From the NCBI GenBank assembly GCA_002559145.1, contig NTXX01000078.1, positions 157,383-221,382 of the forward strand: a stretch of DNA of 64,000 bases, in the 5' to 3' direction. Shown here in pieces: positions 53,307 to 63,228 of this stretch. Position numbers and translations under genes: made by a program. The notes under the pieces are model-generated. The model saw only the letters and a program-made list of their open reading frames with translations, had not been told where the DNA came from and did no database searches. Source of the stretch: Bacillus sp. AFS006103 (GTDB lineage: Bacteria; Bacillota; Bacilli; Bacillales; Cytobacillaceae). Numbering within the stretch: the stretch's first letter is position 1; each line of letters begins with the position of its first letter.

Positions 53307-55052
53307 TTAGGTTGGCAGTTTATATTTTTTGATTTTTTCATATAAACCTGAGCGGCTGATTCCTAGTAATCTAGCTGCTTTAACCTTATTTCCCTTCACT
53401 TGGACCAGTGCCTTTTTGATCGCCTCAAGTTCAGCTGTTTCGACCAGTGATACATGAAGCGAAGGATCTTTCATAGAAACCTGCTTCACCATATATTCGG
53501 GGAGATCCTCAAATCTAATCTTTCCATTTTCAGCAAAAGTCATTGCACGCTCCATAACATTCCGCAGTTCGCGGACATTTCCGGGCCAAGCATAATCTAG
53601 TATCACTTCTCTTGCTTTATCTTCCATTCCAGTGATGCTGGTTCCTAAAATTTGATTCAACTCAATCATGAATTGACTAATCAAATGATCCGTATCATAT
53701 AGCCGTTCGCGCAGTGGAGGGACGTTTAATGAAATCACATTGAGTCGATAATATAAATCCTCTCTAAAAAGGCCCTCTTTGACCATTTCTTCAAGGTTAC
53801 GATTGGTAGCTGCAATGATTCTGACATCCACTTGAATTCTTACCGTTCCTCCGACTCGGTAGAATTCTCTTTCTTGAAGCACACGCAGCAGTTTGGCTTG
53901 TAATGAGAGGGACATATCTCCTATCTCATCGAGGAAAAGGGTTCCGCCATTAGCCAAATCAAATTTTCCCAGTTTTCCTTTTTGCCTCGCACCCGTAAAG
54001 GCCCCTTCGTCATAGCCAAAAAACTCTGATTCTAACAAGTCCTCCGGGATTGCTGCACAATTCACGACAATAAATTTCCCTGTACTTCTTGCACTGCTAT
54101 TATGAATGGCTTGGGCAAACAATTCTTTACCCGTGCCGCTTTCACCGCGGATAAGAATAGTTGACCTGCCTTTTGCAGCTTTGGCTCCACTTTTTTTCAA
54201 CTTTTCCATATATGGGTCAACCGTAAAAAGATGCTCCCAAGTAAACCTAGCAGATGCTGATTTTTGGAATTGCTGGTGATAAAAGCTCGCCTTATTCTCT
54301 GCCTTCTGCAGTTTTTTAAATAACTCACTGACCTCGTTTAATTGCCGGAACACTATTTTTCCAATCGCTCCAATGACTTTTCCATCCTCTAGGATAGGAA
54401 TTCGGTGAACTATGTATTTAATCCCATTAATTTCAAGGAAACCGCTAATCTCGGCTGTTGCTGATTGATACACGTTGTCTAGATGAAGGTGCGGCAATAC
54501 TTTCATAACCGGTTTGGAAAGAACGGATTCTGGTTGAAGATTAAATAATTCGAGCAGGGGAGGACTGACCATCTGGATGTTTTTCTTTTCATCTGTCATA
54601 ACAATTCCGTCATAGGCATGATCTAATGCCGTTTCTAAAGTTCTTTTTAAGATTTTTACTGTTTTTAATTCTTGTGATGTTTGCAGGAGGGACATGACCA
54701 TATCTGTTTTCGTGAGGATTCCAACGACATAGTGGTGCTCATCAATGACCACACCGGTACCCACCGGACTGTTTTTCACAATCGTTTCAATATTTTCATA
54801 GGGAGTGTCAATTGGCAGCGTTTCAACATGTTCTTTAATATATGATTTGATAGGGGTGATTAAGGGCTTCCTGTCCATGATCATTTGAAATAAACCGCTG
54901 CGCGTAAAAACGCCAACCAGTTTTCTGTTTGTATCTGTAACCGGGAGCAGGTTCCACTTCCTACTGTTCATCAGACTGATTGCTTCAGATAATTTCGTCT
55001 CCTCGGTGACGATACAGTCGACTGGCGTAATCAACTCGTTAAATTGGCTCAT
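53307..55052 (-). CDS. CBS-PAS sigma-54-dependent activator
   Basis: 581 residues: paired CBS domains (about 5-125), a PAS domain (about 140-225), a short coiled linker, an AAA+ domain (about 268-505) and a C-terminal Fis-type helix (about 545-580). Walker A GESGTGKE lies near 302, GAFTGA near 348 and Walker B TLFLDE near 370. The CBS pair suggests that binding of an adenine nucleotide or CoA derivative modulates activity. Sigma-54 promoters precede the ligase gene directly downstream and the SDR gene nearby, so this is probably a fatty-acid-degradation activator. GGGGGG and a short gap precede the ATG. Confidence 0.88.
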   Translation of the reverse strand: MSQFNELITPVDCIVTEETKLSEAISLMNSRKWNLLPVTDTNRKLVGVFTRSGLFQMIMDRKPLITPIKSYIKEHVETLPIDTPYENIETIVKNSPVGTGVVIDEHHYVVGILTKTDMVMSLLQTSQELKTVKILKRTLETALDHAYDGIVMTDEKKNIQMVSPPLLELFNLQPESVLSKPVMKVLPHLHLDNVYQSATAEISGFLEINGIKYIVHRIPILEDGKVIGAIGKIVFRQLNEVSELFKKLQKAENKASFYHQQFQKSASARFTWEHLFTVDPYMEKLKKSGAKAAKGRSTILIRGESGTGKELFAQAIHNSSARSTGKFIVVNCAAIPEDLLESEFFGYDEGAFTGARQKGKLGKFDLANGGTLFLDEIGDMSLSLQAKLLRVLQEREFYRVGGTVRIQVDVRIIAATNRNLEEMVKEGLFREDLYYRLNVISLNVPPLRERLYDTDHLISQFMIELNQILGTSITGMEDKAREVILDYAWPGNVRELRNVMERAMTFAENGKIRFEDLPEYMVKQVSMKDPSLHVSLVETAELEAIKKALVQVKGNKVKAARLLGISRSGLYEKIKKYKLPT

Positions 55053-55194
55053 TTCATCCCCCCTTTTCTATATATCTATATTGTAACAAAAGTGAAGGAT
55101 GTTTTTGAATATTTTAACAATATCTATTATATATGGGAACTTTTATCCGCATTCATCGTAAATAAAAAGAGGAATCCATTCGAGGAGTGAGATC

Positions 55195-55401
55195 ATGAGT
55201 GAAAAAGGCTGTATTAAATGTGGCAGCAGGGATACAGGTACGAAAGATGTAGCAATGACAGGAACGGGTCTTTCAAAGATGTTTGACCTTCAACACAATA
55301 CCTTCACGGTTGTCTTTTGCAAAAACTGCGGTTACTCAGAGTTTTACAACAAAAAAACATCCACTACTTCAAATATTATTGACTTATTCTTTGGAGGATA
55401 A
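55195..55401 (+). CDS. Small zinc-ribbon protein
   Basis: 68 residues with CIKCGSRD (near 6-13) and CKNCGYSEF (near 42-50), forming a CxxC...CxxC zinc ribbon. The C terminus is hydrophobic (IIDLFFGG). Many Bacilli encode such YpzJ-like 'nucleic-acid-binding' ribbons of unknown role. GGAGTGAG precedes the ATG. It is on the + strand between two minus-strand genes and its stop lies 50 bases before the 3' end of the SDR gene. Confidence 0.75.
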   Translation: MSEKGCIKCGSRDTGTKDVAMTGTGLSKMFDLQHNTFTVVFCKNCGYSEFYNKKTSTTSNIIDLFFGG

Positions 55402-55450
55402 TGGGTTGAGGGGGTATTCCTAATGGAATTCCCCTTATCTCCAAGCAATT

Positions 55451-56218
55451 TTATTTCGGCTGCATTCGAATGGCTCCGTCAAGCCGGATGGTTTCTCCAT
55501 TTAGCATCGGATTTTCGACGATGCTTTGGACTAGCTGTGCATACTCACTCGGGTATCCGAGCCTTGATGGAAATGGCACCATTTTTCCAAGTGAATCTTT
55601 CGCCTCTTGCGGAAGTGTATCAAACATCGGTGTGTGGAATAGCCCCGGGGCAATCGTCATTACGCGAATCCCGTAGCGGGCTAATTCTCTTGCGATTGGC
55701 AGGGTCATTCCGACAATCCCGCCTTTAGAGGCACTATAAGCTGCCTGACCGATTTGCCCGTCAAAGGCGGCAATTGAAGCAGTATTAATAATTACGCCCC
55801 TTTCACCTTGTTCATTCACTTCATTTAGAGTCATCTTCTCAGCAGCAATCCGAATCACATTAAATGTACCGATTAAATTCACATTGATGACTTTAGAAAA
55901 AAGTGAAAGATTATGCAAACCATTTCTTCCGAGTACTTTCTCCGCTATGCCGATGCCAGCACAGTTCACGACTGTATTCACACCCCCCATAAACTCAGAT
56001 GCTTGCTTGACTGCGGCCTGGATGTCTTCTTCTATTGTCACATTCGCTTTAATAAATAAAACTTCTTCCCCCATTTCGTTTTGGAGCCGCACACCATTTT
56101 CTTCAGATTGGTCAAAAATAACGGCCTTTCCTCCATTTCTTACAATATTTCGAACCGATGCTTCTCCCAAACCTGAAGCCCCTCCTGTAACGACTGCACG
56201 ACACGCCTTTATTTGCAT
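55451..56218 (-). CDS. SDR-family 3-hydroxyacyl-CoA dehydrogenase-like protein
   Basis: 255 residues, classic short-chain dehydrogenase: [10 protein letters not shown] (11-20) for NAD binding, NCAGIG near 85, catalytic Ser and YSASKGG (Tyr and Lys near 168-172). The sequence and loop lengths are closest to type 2 3-hydroxyacyl-CoA dehydrogenase (HSD17B10-like), which fits beta-oxidation and the neighbouring genes. AGGGGG lies 7 bases before the ATG. A sigma-54 promoter is 40-55 bases upstream. Confidence 0.87.
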   Translation of the reverse strand: MQIKACRAVVTGGASGLGEASVRNIVRNGGKAVIFDQSEENGVRLQNEMGEEVLFIKANVTIEEDIQAAVKQASEFMGGVNTVVNCAGIGIAEKVLGRNGLHNLSLFSKVINVNLIGTFNVIRIAAEKMTLNEVNEQGERGVIINTASIAAFDGQIGQAAYSASKGGIVGMTLPIARELARYGIRVMTIAPGLFHTPMFDTLPQEAKDSLGKMVPFPSRLGYPSEYAQLVQSIVENPMLNGETIRLDGAIRMQPK

Positions 56219-56256
56219 ACAATAGCCCCCTGTATAAGAAATCTAATTTCTTATTT

Positions 56257-56272
56257 TGCAAGTATTATGCCA
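56257..56272 (-). promoter_or_regulatory. Sigma-54 promoter of the SDR gene
   Basis: Minus strand TGGCAT-N5-TTGCA with GG at 56271-56270 and GC at 56259-56258, 10 bases apart. Nearly identical to the promoter at 53170. Confidence 0.87.
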
Positions 56273-56461
56273 AAGATATTTTCTTTAAAAATAAGTTACA
56301 TATAAAGATGCTTATTTTACTATTGTATGGTGTTTGGACAAAAAATGGAGAAAAGTGACCGGATATTGAACAGTTACTAAAAGCAACAGCGTTTGATTTT
56401 TGAACCTATAAGACTTAAAAGCTTAAGACTCAGCACCAGCTTCATTTAAAACCAATAGAAT

Positions 56462-56504
56462 AGAAAAAGGTCAGAACCTCATTAATATGAAGTCCTGACC
56501 TTTT
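56462..56504 (-). terminator. Terminator overlapping the MFS gene end
   Basis: Stem AAAAGGTCAG / CTGACCTTTT (56465-56474 and 56495-56504), with five T residues afterwards on the minus strand. The 5' arm lies inside the last codons of the transporter gene. Confidence 0.75.
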
Positions 56505-57693
56505 CCTTTGCTACCACATCTTCGTGTAACGCCGCCCGTTTCTTTCTTTCCATTATTATAACAAAAGCCATGGCTGCCAGAAGAAAAAGACTCGCGATTC
56601 GAAAGATGGATGCCGTCTCAACAAACTGGGCGAGCACCCCAAAAATAAGTCCGCTAAGCCCAATCCCCAAATCAATGGAAGAGAAGATCATCCCGTTGGC
56701 CACCCCTCGCCGATGGGAAGGTGTCATAACTAACGCCCAAGATTGCAGCGTTGGGATTAAGCAACCGAACCCTAATCCGAATAATGCACCTGAAATGGCA
56801 ATAAATAAGCTGGAATGGGCAAAAGAGAGTACCCACATTCCCAGAAAGGTTGCGGATGTACAGAACATCACAAGTCCTATAGGGCCTTTCTCATCAAACC
56901 ATCTACCTGCTATTGGTCTTCCCAGCGTGGCCATTAAGGCATTAAAAACATAAAATAAGAAGATTTGCTCAATGCCCCGTTCTTCACCAAAAATAACAAT
57001 AAACGTTACCACAGATCCATACCCCAAATTTATGATAATTGTGATAAAGGCCGGAAACCAACTTGATTTTTCAACCGATGAACCCAGATAGGAAAATTTT
57101 AAATCTTCTTTTCTAGTGTTAATCACTTCTTTAGGAGTTTGATAGCGTACAGCTGTTAGTAAAATGATGGAGATGAACCCTAATATCGCTGAAATATAAA
57201 TCAGATTTGTGAAAGAAGTAATCTTATAGACAAAAATTCCAACACTTGGGGCAATAATGAAAGCAATTGTCATCGAAAGTCCGAAATAGCCCATCCCCTC
57301 TCCAAGCCGTGAATTGGGTATCACATCAACTGCCGCTGTACCATTTACTGTTGTTGACCAACCCCATACAAGACCATGGAAAAAGCGGAATAACAAAAAT
57401 ATCACTACAACCTGTGATACCGGATAAAGGATAGTGACCAGTGAGAGCATGATGGCTCCTGTTAAAACAAGTGCCTTTCTCGGCTTATACTCAAGCATAA
57501 AGCCGATAAACGGTCGGCTAATGATGGCACCAATTGAAAACAATGCCGTCACGAGGCCAATCTCCAAGCCGGAAGCCCCAATTGATTTGATATATGGCGG
57601 CAGAGTAGGAAGAAGCATTTGAAATGACATAAATACAAATAAATTACCCACCATGAGCATGATAAACGACTTCGTCCACAATCGCTCCTTCAA
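56482..57693 (-). CDS. MFS transporter
   Basis: 403 residues from a TTG at 57693, which follows AAAGGAGTGA at good spacing; a GTG at 57711 sits next to its own site. Twelve predicted membrane helices. Helix 2-3 loop RPFIGFMLEYKPRK resembles the MFS GxLaDrxGrr signature, and the family is the YwfA/drug-efflux or sugar-efflux branch with two six-span halves (about 10-180 and 215-395). Substrate unknown. It ends within the stem of a terminator, and no partner genes are adjacent. Confidence 0.87.
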   Translation of the reverse strand: MKERLWTKSFIMLMVGNLFVFMSFQMLLPTLPPYIKSIGASGLEIGLVTALFSIGAIISRPFIGFMLEYKPRKALVLTGAIMLSLVTILYPVSQVVVIFLLFRFFHGLVWGWSTTVNGTAAVDVIPNSRLGEGMGYFGLSMTIAFIIAPSVGIFVYKITSFTNLIYISAILGFISIILLTAVRYQTPKEVINTRKEDLKFSYLGSSVEKSSWFPAFITIIINLGYGSVVTFIVIFGEERGIEQIFLFYVFNALMATLGRPIAGRWFDEKGPIGLVMFCTSATFLGMWVLSFAHSSLFIAISGALFGLGFGCLIPTLQSWALVMTPSHRRGVANGMIFSSIDLGIGLSGLIFGVLAQFVETASIFRIASLFLLAAMAFVIIMERKKRAALHEDVVAKEKVRTSY

Positions 57694-57943
57694 ACGAATC
57701 ACTCCTTTCACTCCAATAAAAAAAAATCTTCAACAAGAAGATCCGCTAAATTTATGTTTACTTCGTATCTCTAAATAATAGCACAGAAGTTGGAAAAAGG
57801 ATATTTGGTCATCACATAGTTTTAAAAAAACCTGCAGGATGGTTCGGTAGATGTATGAATAGTAAACAAAAATCTTATCATTTCCTAAAAATTCAGTTAT
57901 CATAATTAAAGTATATATTGTTTAAACGGAGGAATCCTTACCT

Positions 57944-58900
57944 ATGAAAAAAATGGTTATCACCCGCAATATCGAACCACATTACCGTGAACAAATACAG
58001 GCGCTTATTCCTGATTGGGAATTGATTGCCGGCAAAGATAAACATATTTGGCAGGAACATGTTAAGGATGCTGAAATCATCGCTGGTTGGAAAAACGGGT
58101 TAGAAGAAAATTGCCTCACCCCGGAATCAAAGCTAAAGTGGTTCCAATCTTGGAGTGCCGGTATTGATTACTTGCCTCTTCAAGAAATGAATTCCAGAGA
58201 CCTTTACCTGACAAGTGCTAATGGCGTACATGCCTACCCAATTTCTGAGACCATTTTTGGATTGATGCTCGCCTTAACGCGAAAAATCCATACCTATGTT
58301 AAAAATCAACAGAAGAAAACTTGGCATCATGCTCATATGGGACTAGAAATGCATGAAAAAACAATTGGAATAATCGGCGTCGGGACGATTGGGAACGAAA
58401 CAGCAAAAATCGCTAAAGCATTCGGCATGCGCGTGCTTGGTGTCAGGCACTCCGGAAAGCCGGCTGACTATGTCGATGAAATGTTTACTCCAGACCAATT
58501 AGGTCAGCTGCTTCCAATCTGTGATTATGTGGTAGTTACGTTACCGCTTACGAAGGAAACCTATCAATTGTTTGGGGCGGATCAATTTAAACTAATGAAG
58601 AGTTCCGCCTTCTTTATTAATATTGGTCGGGGTGAAATTGTCGTGGAAGCGGACCTGATCCAGGCATTAATGGAAGGAACCATTGCCGGGGCAGGACTCG
58701 ATGTATTTGAAACCGAACCGTTAAGTCCAGATAGCACGTTCTGGGAGATGGAAAATGTCATTGTTACCCCACATACCTCCGGAGCGACCGAAAACTATAA
58801 TCAGCGGGTGATTGAAAATATTTTGATACCTAACTTAAAAGCTTATCTTTCGGGAGAGGTTCCACCGATTAATCTAGTTAATTTTTCAAAAGGGTATTAA
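57944..58900 (+). CDS. D-2-hydroxyacid dehydrogenase
   Basis: 318 residues. D-isomer-specific family: Rossmann segment IIGVGTIG near 145, the second signature region LPLTKETY near 205, INIGRGEIV near 225 with the catalytic Arg, and the acid-base His in TPHTSG near 283. It reduces a 2-oxoacid with NAD(P)H (phosphoglycerate, lactate, glyoxylate or hydroxypyruvate are common substrates). The ATG follows GGAGG at 11 bases. Monocistronic and convergent to rtcB. A copy of the dispersed GTGTCAGGCAC word lies in its coding sequence. Confidence 0.85.
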   Translation: MKKMVITRNIEPHYREQIQALIPDWELIAGKDKHIWQEHVKDAEIIAGWKNGLEENCLTPESKLKWFQSWSAGIDYLPLQEMNSRDLYLTSANGVHAYPISETIFGLMLALTRKIHTYVKNQQKKTWHHAHMGLEMHEKTIGIIGVGTIGNETAKIAKAFGMRVLGVRHSGKPADYVDEMFTPDQLGQLLPICDYVVVTLPLTKETYQLFGADQFKLMKSSAFFINIGRGEIVVEADLIQALMEGTIAGAGLDVFETEPLSPDSTFWEMENVIVTPHTSGATENYNQRVIENILIPNLKAYLSGEVPPINLVNFSKGY

Positions 58901-58903
58901 CAT

Positions 58904-58939
58904 AGACTAGGGTGCCTCGAACATGAGGCACCCTAGTCT
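58904..58939. terminator. Hairpin between the dehydrogenase and rtcB genes
   Basis: Perfect 15-bp stem AGACTAGGGTGCCTC / GAGGCACCCTAGTCT with a 6-base loop, between convergent genes; without a T tract, so termination may be partial. Confidence 0.65.
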
Positions 58940-58956
58940 GATTAAAATGAAAACGG

Positions 58957-60183
58957 TTATTTTTTATATTTTCCAGGTGTAAACTTTTCACTCGCTTTAA
59001 AGTTATAAACCGGTTTAATGAATTCAGCAATCTCAACGGTTTCTTCGACCTTTTCCAAAATCTCATTCATGGACTTATAGGCCATTGGTGCCTCATCTAA
59101 GGTTTCTTCTGAAACAGACGTCGTCCAGACGCCCTTCATTGTTTTATGAAAATCGTCCATGTTGAGAGTTTTCATCGCTTTCGTCCTGCTCAAGACACGG
59201 CCTGCCCCATGTGGTGCCGAAAAATTCCATTCCTCATTTCCTTTACCGACGGCTAAAATCGATCCGTCTCTCATATTAATTGGAATAATAAGACGTTCTT
59301 CTTTTTGTGCGGAAACGGCCCCTTTTCGTAAAATGAGGTTCTCGGTGTCGATATAATTGTGGACCGTATCAAAGCGGTCGTTCTCCTCAAATCCCATATT
59401 TTCCGTAATCGCTCTGGCGATTTCTTCGCGGTTTGCTTTTGCAAAGGCTTGAGCTAACTTCATGTCATGTATATAGTAATCAAAATCCTCTCCTTCTAAA
59501 TAGGCGAGTTCATTCGGAATGACAGGATTCTTTTCTTTATAGCTTTGAATCATTGCTTGGATTTCCTTTTGACGTCCTTGTACCTTCAATTGGTCAATGG
59601 CATCAGTTAAATCCTGCTGACGAAGGTTTGAGATAGCTACTTTTTGATAGTAGGTGGCGATCTTCGCCCCAACATAGCGGCTACCCGTGTGTATGGTTAA
59701 ATAGTGATAGCCATTGGAATCAATAGAGACCTCAATAAAATGGTTGCCTCCGCCCAGCGTCCCTAAGCTATAACGGCTTCGATTCTCACTCAGTATATGC
59801 TCTGCCTTAAATTCTTGAATGGCGGGAAAATTCGTATTTATAAACCCGACTGTCTCATCGGAATGGAGCTCCTGTCCACTCGGGACAAACGTACGGATCA
59901 CTTGATCCAACTTATTAAAATCAACTTTTTTATCCTCAAGCTTAACGGTTAACACGCCGCAGCCAACGTCAACACCAACAAGGTTCGGCACAACCTTATC
60001 CTGAAGCTGGATAGTCGTTCCAATCACACAACCTTTTCCAGCATGATAGTCTGGCATAATACTAATTTTTGTATCCCTTAAAAAAGCTTGATTGCATAGC
60101 TCTTGAATTTGCTCAAGCGCTGTTTCCTGCGGGTAGTTGGAAAATACTTTTGCCGCAGTTTGTGTACCTTTTACCTTAATCAC
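58957..60183 (-). CDS. rtcB: RtcB-family RNA ligase
   Basis: 408 residues, the usual length of the shorter bacterial RtcB proteins. Manganese-binding Cys in GVDVGCGV near 75 and guanylated His in APHGAGRVLSR near 322 are visible, and GGGNHF near 158 is also conserved. RtcB joins 2',3'-cyclic phosphate (3'-phosphate) to 5'-OH RNA ends using GTP, for RNA repair. Here there is no rtcA or regulator beside it. It lies 136 bases after the dynamin-like gene, which has its own terminator. Confidence 0.88.
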   Translation of the reverse strand: MIKVKGTQTAAKVFSNYPQETALEQIQELCNQAFLRDTKISIMPDYHAGKGCVIGTTIQLQDKVVPNLVGVDVGCGVLTVKLEDKKVDFNKLDQVIRTFVPSGQELHSDETVGFINTNFPAIQEFKAEHILSENRSRYSLGTLGGGNHFIEVSIDSNGYHYLTIHTGSRYVGAKIATYYQKVAISNLRQQDLTDAIDQLKVQGRQKEIQAMIQSYKEKNPVIPNELAYLEGEDFDYYIHDMKLAQAFAKANREEIARAITENMGFEENDRFDTVHNYIDTENLILRKGAVSAQKEERLIIPINMRDGSILAVGKGNEEWNFSAPHGAGRVLSRTKAMKTLNMDDFHKTMKGVWTTSVSEETLDEAPMAYKSMNEILEKVEETVEIAEFIKPVYNFKASEKFTPGKYKK

Positions 60184-60277
60184 TCGTTTTCCCTCCTTTA
60201 AAGCAGATTATTACTAGGCTACCATTTTATTGGAATTTGGGCAAAGGATTTCCAACGACATTTTTTTCTAAAATGAA

Positions 60278-60311
60278 GAGAAGGAGGATGTATGTGGACA
60301 TCCTCCTTCTC
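60278..60311 (-). terminator. Terminator after the dynamin-like gene
   Basis: A 13-bp perfect stem GAGAAGGAGGATG / CATCCTCCTTCTC (60278-60290 and 60299-60311). Confidence 0.75.
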
Positions 60312-60318
60312 AAAAATA

Positions 60319-63072
60319 TTAATAAATGGTTTGCATGCCTTTGCCTGCTACGGTCATCCATTCAAACTGACGCAGCCTTACCTCAAACAGCGTTAAGGGA
60401 TCGCGAAACATTTCAGGATTGGTATTCATATTCGTCAGCATTTCTTGGTTCGTCTGAATTCCTGAACGAGCTTCTTCCGCTGAATGATTTAACAAATTCA
60501 ATGGTTTCTTAAAAAATAGGATAACATCTCGCTCCAATGATTTTTCAAACAGCTCAAATTGCTGGAAGAACTGTTGATTGACTGCTGAAATAGCCTCAAT
60601 ATAATCCTCATTTTCTACAAAAGCTTTGTATTTATTAAAGAGGAGTGCCTTATTTTGTGACAGGGCACCAAACAACTTCCCGGCGCTCTTTAGTAAAAAT
60701 TGCGACGGTGTTCTGCGCAGTAGAATATTGATCGTTTCCAATTGAAAGCGACTTGTCATTCGATCGGTATCACGGTGCCAATCATCGAGCACCTTGAAAT
60801 CACAATCAAGGATGAGGCGCTCTTCCCCATACATGTGATTAAAACTTTCACCGATTTCATTCAAAAATTCCTGACTCTGCACAAACTCCTCTTTACATCC
60901 CTCAATCCAATCTTGGAGCAAGCGGTAATATTTAGGCAGTACCGTCTGATCTAGGTACTTCTCTAGTCTTTTGTTCATCTCATCATTAAGTTCTAAGTGA
61001 ATCTTGCTAAAATTGCTGTCTTCTTTTATAAAAGTAGAACACTCTTGAAGCATTTTTGGAACGGTCTCTGAAATATCCTTTTCGATTGTCTCTTTGATGG
61101 CACGGTATGACTGTATAACGTCTTTTGTTTTTTGTGTCTCCGTATCCTTCAATTGATTAACTGCACCTGTTAACTTCTGTAGCATTTCCTCGTTCCAGCG
61201 CACCGATTCTACTAATTGATTTTCAACATCCAGCCGTTTTTGCATGAGACCGGCGATTGTGGTGCGGATAAAGAATAATAGCTTTGCCAGACGTTTGTCT
61301 TCGATGTTTCTTGTATTTTTAATCGATTGGATAAACTCTTTTAAGTCCTTTAACTGTTGGCTGCTTTCATATTGTGAAGAAAAAGCAAACACTTCCGCAT
61401 CAGGTAAATAGGATTGAATCCTCGTCCTGGTTTCATCGAAAACTCTTATCGCTTCTTGCTCATTGACTAGTGTATCCGTCTTACTGAGCAGAAAATGGAC
61501 TGGAATATCAGGTGCTAACTCTTGGATTTTTGCAAGGACTGTCCGTTCCTTATCTGTAAACGGGGCATTGGCATCGAGTACAAACAAAACGGTATCGGCC
61601 AATTGTAGATTCTTCAATACTTCATAGGAGTCATTATAGTTTCCTTTTAATCCGGGAGTATCAATGAGCGTGACCTTATTTTCCTGCAAAAAGGTATTTG
61701 GACGATTAAATTCAATCATCGACTCCAAGGCATTACGGCGGCGGTCCATCCGTTCCTGAAAATCAGAGAAACCGGATAAACTGGTAATCTCTCGGTCTGT
61801 AATTTCCAAGATTTCTTCTTCCGTTGAATCTTTAAACATCACTAACGAAGAGGTTGGACTGTCCTGTAAATCTTCTCCAAGCACCAAGTTAACAAACGTC
61901 GATTTCCCACTTCCGCCTAACCCGGTAATAAGGAGATGCTGCGTGTCAAAATCAACTAACTGCCGGACAATCCATTTTACACGATGATTCTCACCCATCT
62001 CATTCGCTTGTGCCCAATTCGTTATCGCATGAAAGAGTGTCAGGCACTCTTCTAATTCGTCCATATCAGATTCCGTCATGCTAATTAGTTTTTCAGCCTC
62101 ACTTACGATTGACATACTTATGCTAGCCGGAAAAAGCTCATTCCATGAGAGAACGGCCGCAGCTGCAAGCACGGTATCTTTACGATCCGCTAGTCGTAAC
62201 CAGTTGGTCAGGAAGTCGGGAATAAAATCCTGCAGACTTTTAATGAAAAACCTTCCATCAATTATGTTAAAAAAGGCCTCCTTATGAAGGCTCGAAAGGA
62301 CAGATAAGTTTCCTGTTTGGTTGATATCCAGATTTAATAACAGTTGGTTCATTTCTCTAATCCATGTAAAATACGATTCATCATTCTTATAGCTGTCCCA
62401 AAGTGCAGAAACAAGTCTTTCAAATATTGGTTTATTCAGGCTGAACAATTCAAATAAGGCCTGGGAAAAATAACTCGGCGCATGATTTCTTGTCACACCC
62501 TTTTCCACATAAGAAATAAGCATTTCATACCAGTCGAACGATTCCGTTCGTTTTGCTTCGTTTATTGCCAGTTCAACTGCATGATTCCAGTCCTGCTGTT
62601 CCTCAAAAAAGGTACGCGCGATTTCCGTTACATTCGGATAATCCGGGTTTGTGCTGATTGTTTTTTTAATCACGGCTAAGGCCAAGTCGAGCTTTCCACG
62701 TTCGATATACAACGAAAATAATTGTAAGGCTACTTCTGTATTTAAAGTGAGATTATTAGTCGCAATCGCACAATAGAGATCTTCGGCCGTTGATAATAGA
62801 CCTAACTCATAATAAGCATCGGCTGTATTTTTCTTCGCCCACGGCTCCAGTTCATTGATAATATTCTCCCATTTAAAAATGGCAGCCTCATAATCTTTAT
62901 GATGGAAATACACTTCACCCTGTGCGTAGCGAATCGTGGATAAATCAGGTAGGTCTTTTACTGCTTCTTCCTGAAACAATTCACCAAGCACCTGAATCGG
63001 ATGAATATTTTCATGTTCATTAATGAACATTTCATAATACGTTTTCTGTTTTAATTGTGTCTCTAACGTCAT
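60319..63072 (-). CDS. TPR-like dynamin-family GTPase
   Basis: 917 residues from the ATG at 63072 (GGAGGG 6 bases upstream). The N-terminal ~330 residues are helical repeats of the TPR type (EVYFHHKDYEAAIFKWENI near 55 is one). A dynamin-type GTPase domain follows: P-loop GLGGSGKST near 383, DTPGLKG near 468 and LSKTD near 528. The C-terminal ~350 residues are long coiled helices with a late charged tail, like bacterial dynamins (BDLP/DynA/LeoA types). These bind and remodel membrane; a function in division, phage defence or lipid handling is not established. GTP is the predicted cofactor. Confidence 0.82.
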   Translation of the reverse strand: MTLETQLKQKTYYEMFINEHENIHPIQVLGELFQEEAVKDLPDLSTIRYAQGEVYFHHKDYEAAIFKWENIINELEPWAKKNTADAYYELGLLSTAEDLYCAIATNNLTLNTEVALQLFSLYIERGKLDLALAVIKKTISTNPDYPNVTEIARTFFEEQQDWNHAVELAINEAKRTESFDWYEMLISYVEKGVTRNHAPSYFSQALFELFSLNKPIFERLVSALWDSYKNDESYFTWIREMNQLLLNLDINQTGNLSVLSSLHKEAFFNIIDGRFFIKSLQDFIPDFLTNWLRLADRKDTVLAAAAVLSWNELFPASISMSIVSEAEKLISMTESDMDELEECLTLFHAITNWAQANEMGENHRVKWIVRQLVDFDTQHLLITGLGGSGKSTFVNLVLGEDLQDSPTSSLVMFKDSTEEEILEITDREITSLSGFSDFQERMDRRRNALESMIEFNRPNTFLQENKVTLIDTPGLKGNYNDSYEVLKNLQLADTVLFVLDANAPFTDKERTVLAKIQELAPDIPVHFLLSKTDTLVNEQEAIRVFDETRTRIQSYLPDAEVFAFSSQYESSQQLKDLKEFIQSIKNTRNIEDKRLAKLLFFIRTTIAGLMQKRLDVENQLVESVRWNEEMLQKLTGAVNQLKDTETQKTKDVIQSYRAIKETIEKDISETVPKMLQECSTFIKEDSNFSKIHLELNDEMNKRLEKYLDQTVLPKYYRLLQDWIEGCKEEFVQSQEFLNEIGESFNHMYGEERLILDCDFKVLDDWHRDTDRMTSRFQLETINILLRRTPSQFLLKSAGKLFGALSQNKALLFNKYKAFVENEDYIEAISAVNQQFFQQFELFEKSLERDVILFFKKPLNLLNHSAEEARSGIQTNQEMLTNMNTNPEMFRDPLTLFEVRLRQFEWMTVAGKGMQTIY

Positions 63073-63228
63073 ATCTTTCCCTCCAATTACAACCACTCTC
63101 TGTCATTCTTATGGAAAAGAGGCCTAATTATTCTATATACTATTCGACCGATTATCTGATTATAAGTCCCAATTATATGATTCTAACAGAGCAATTTTTA
63201 AAAAAGATGTCAGTAGTATTTCATTTTG

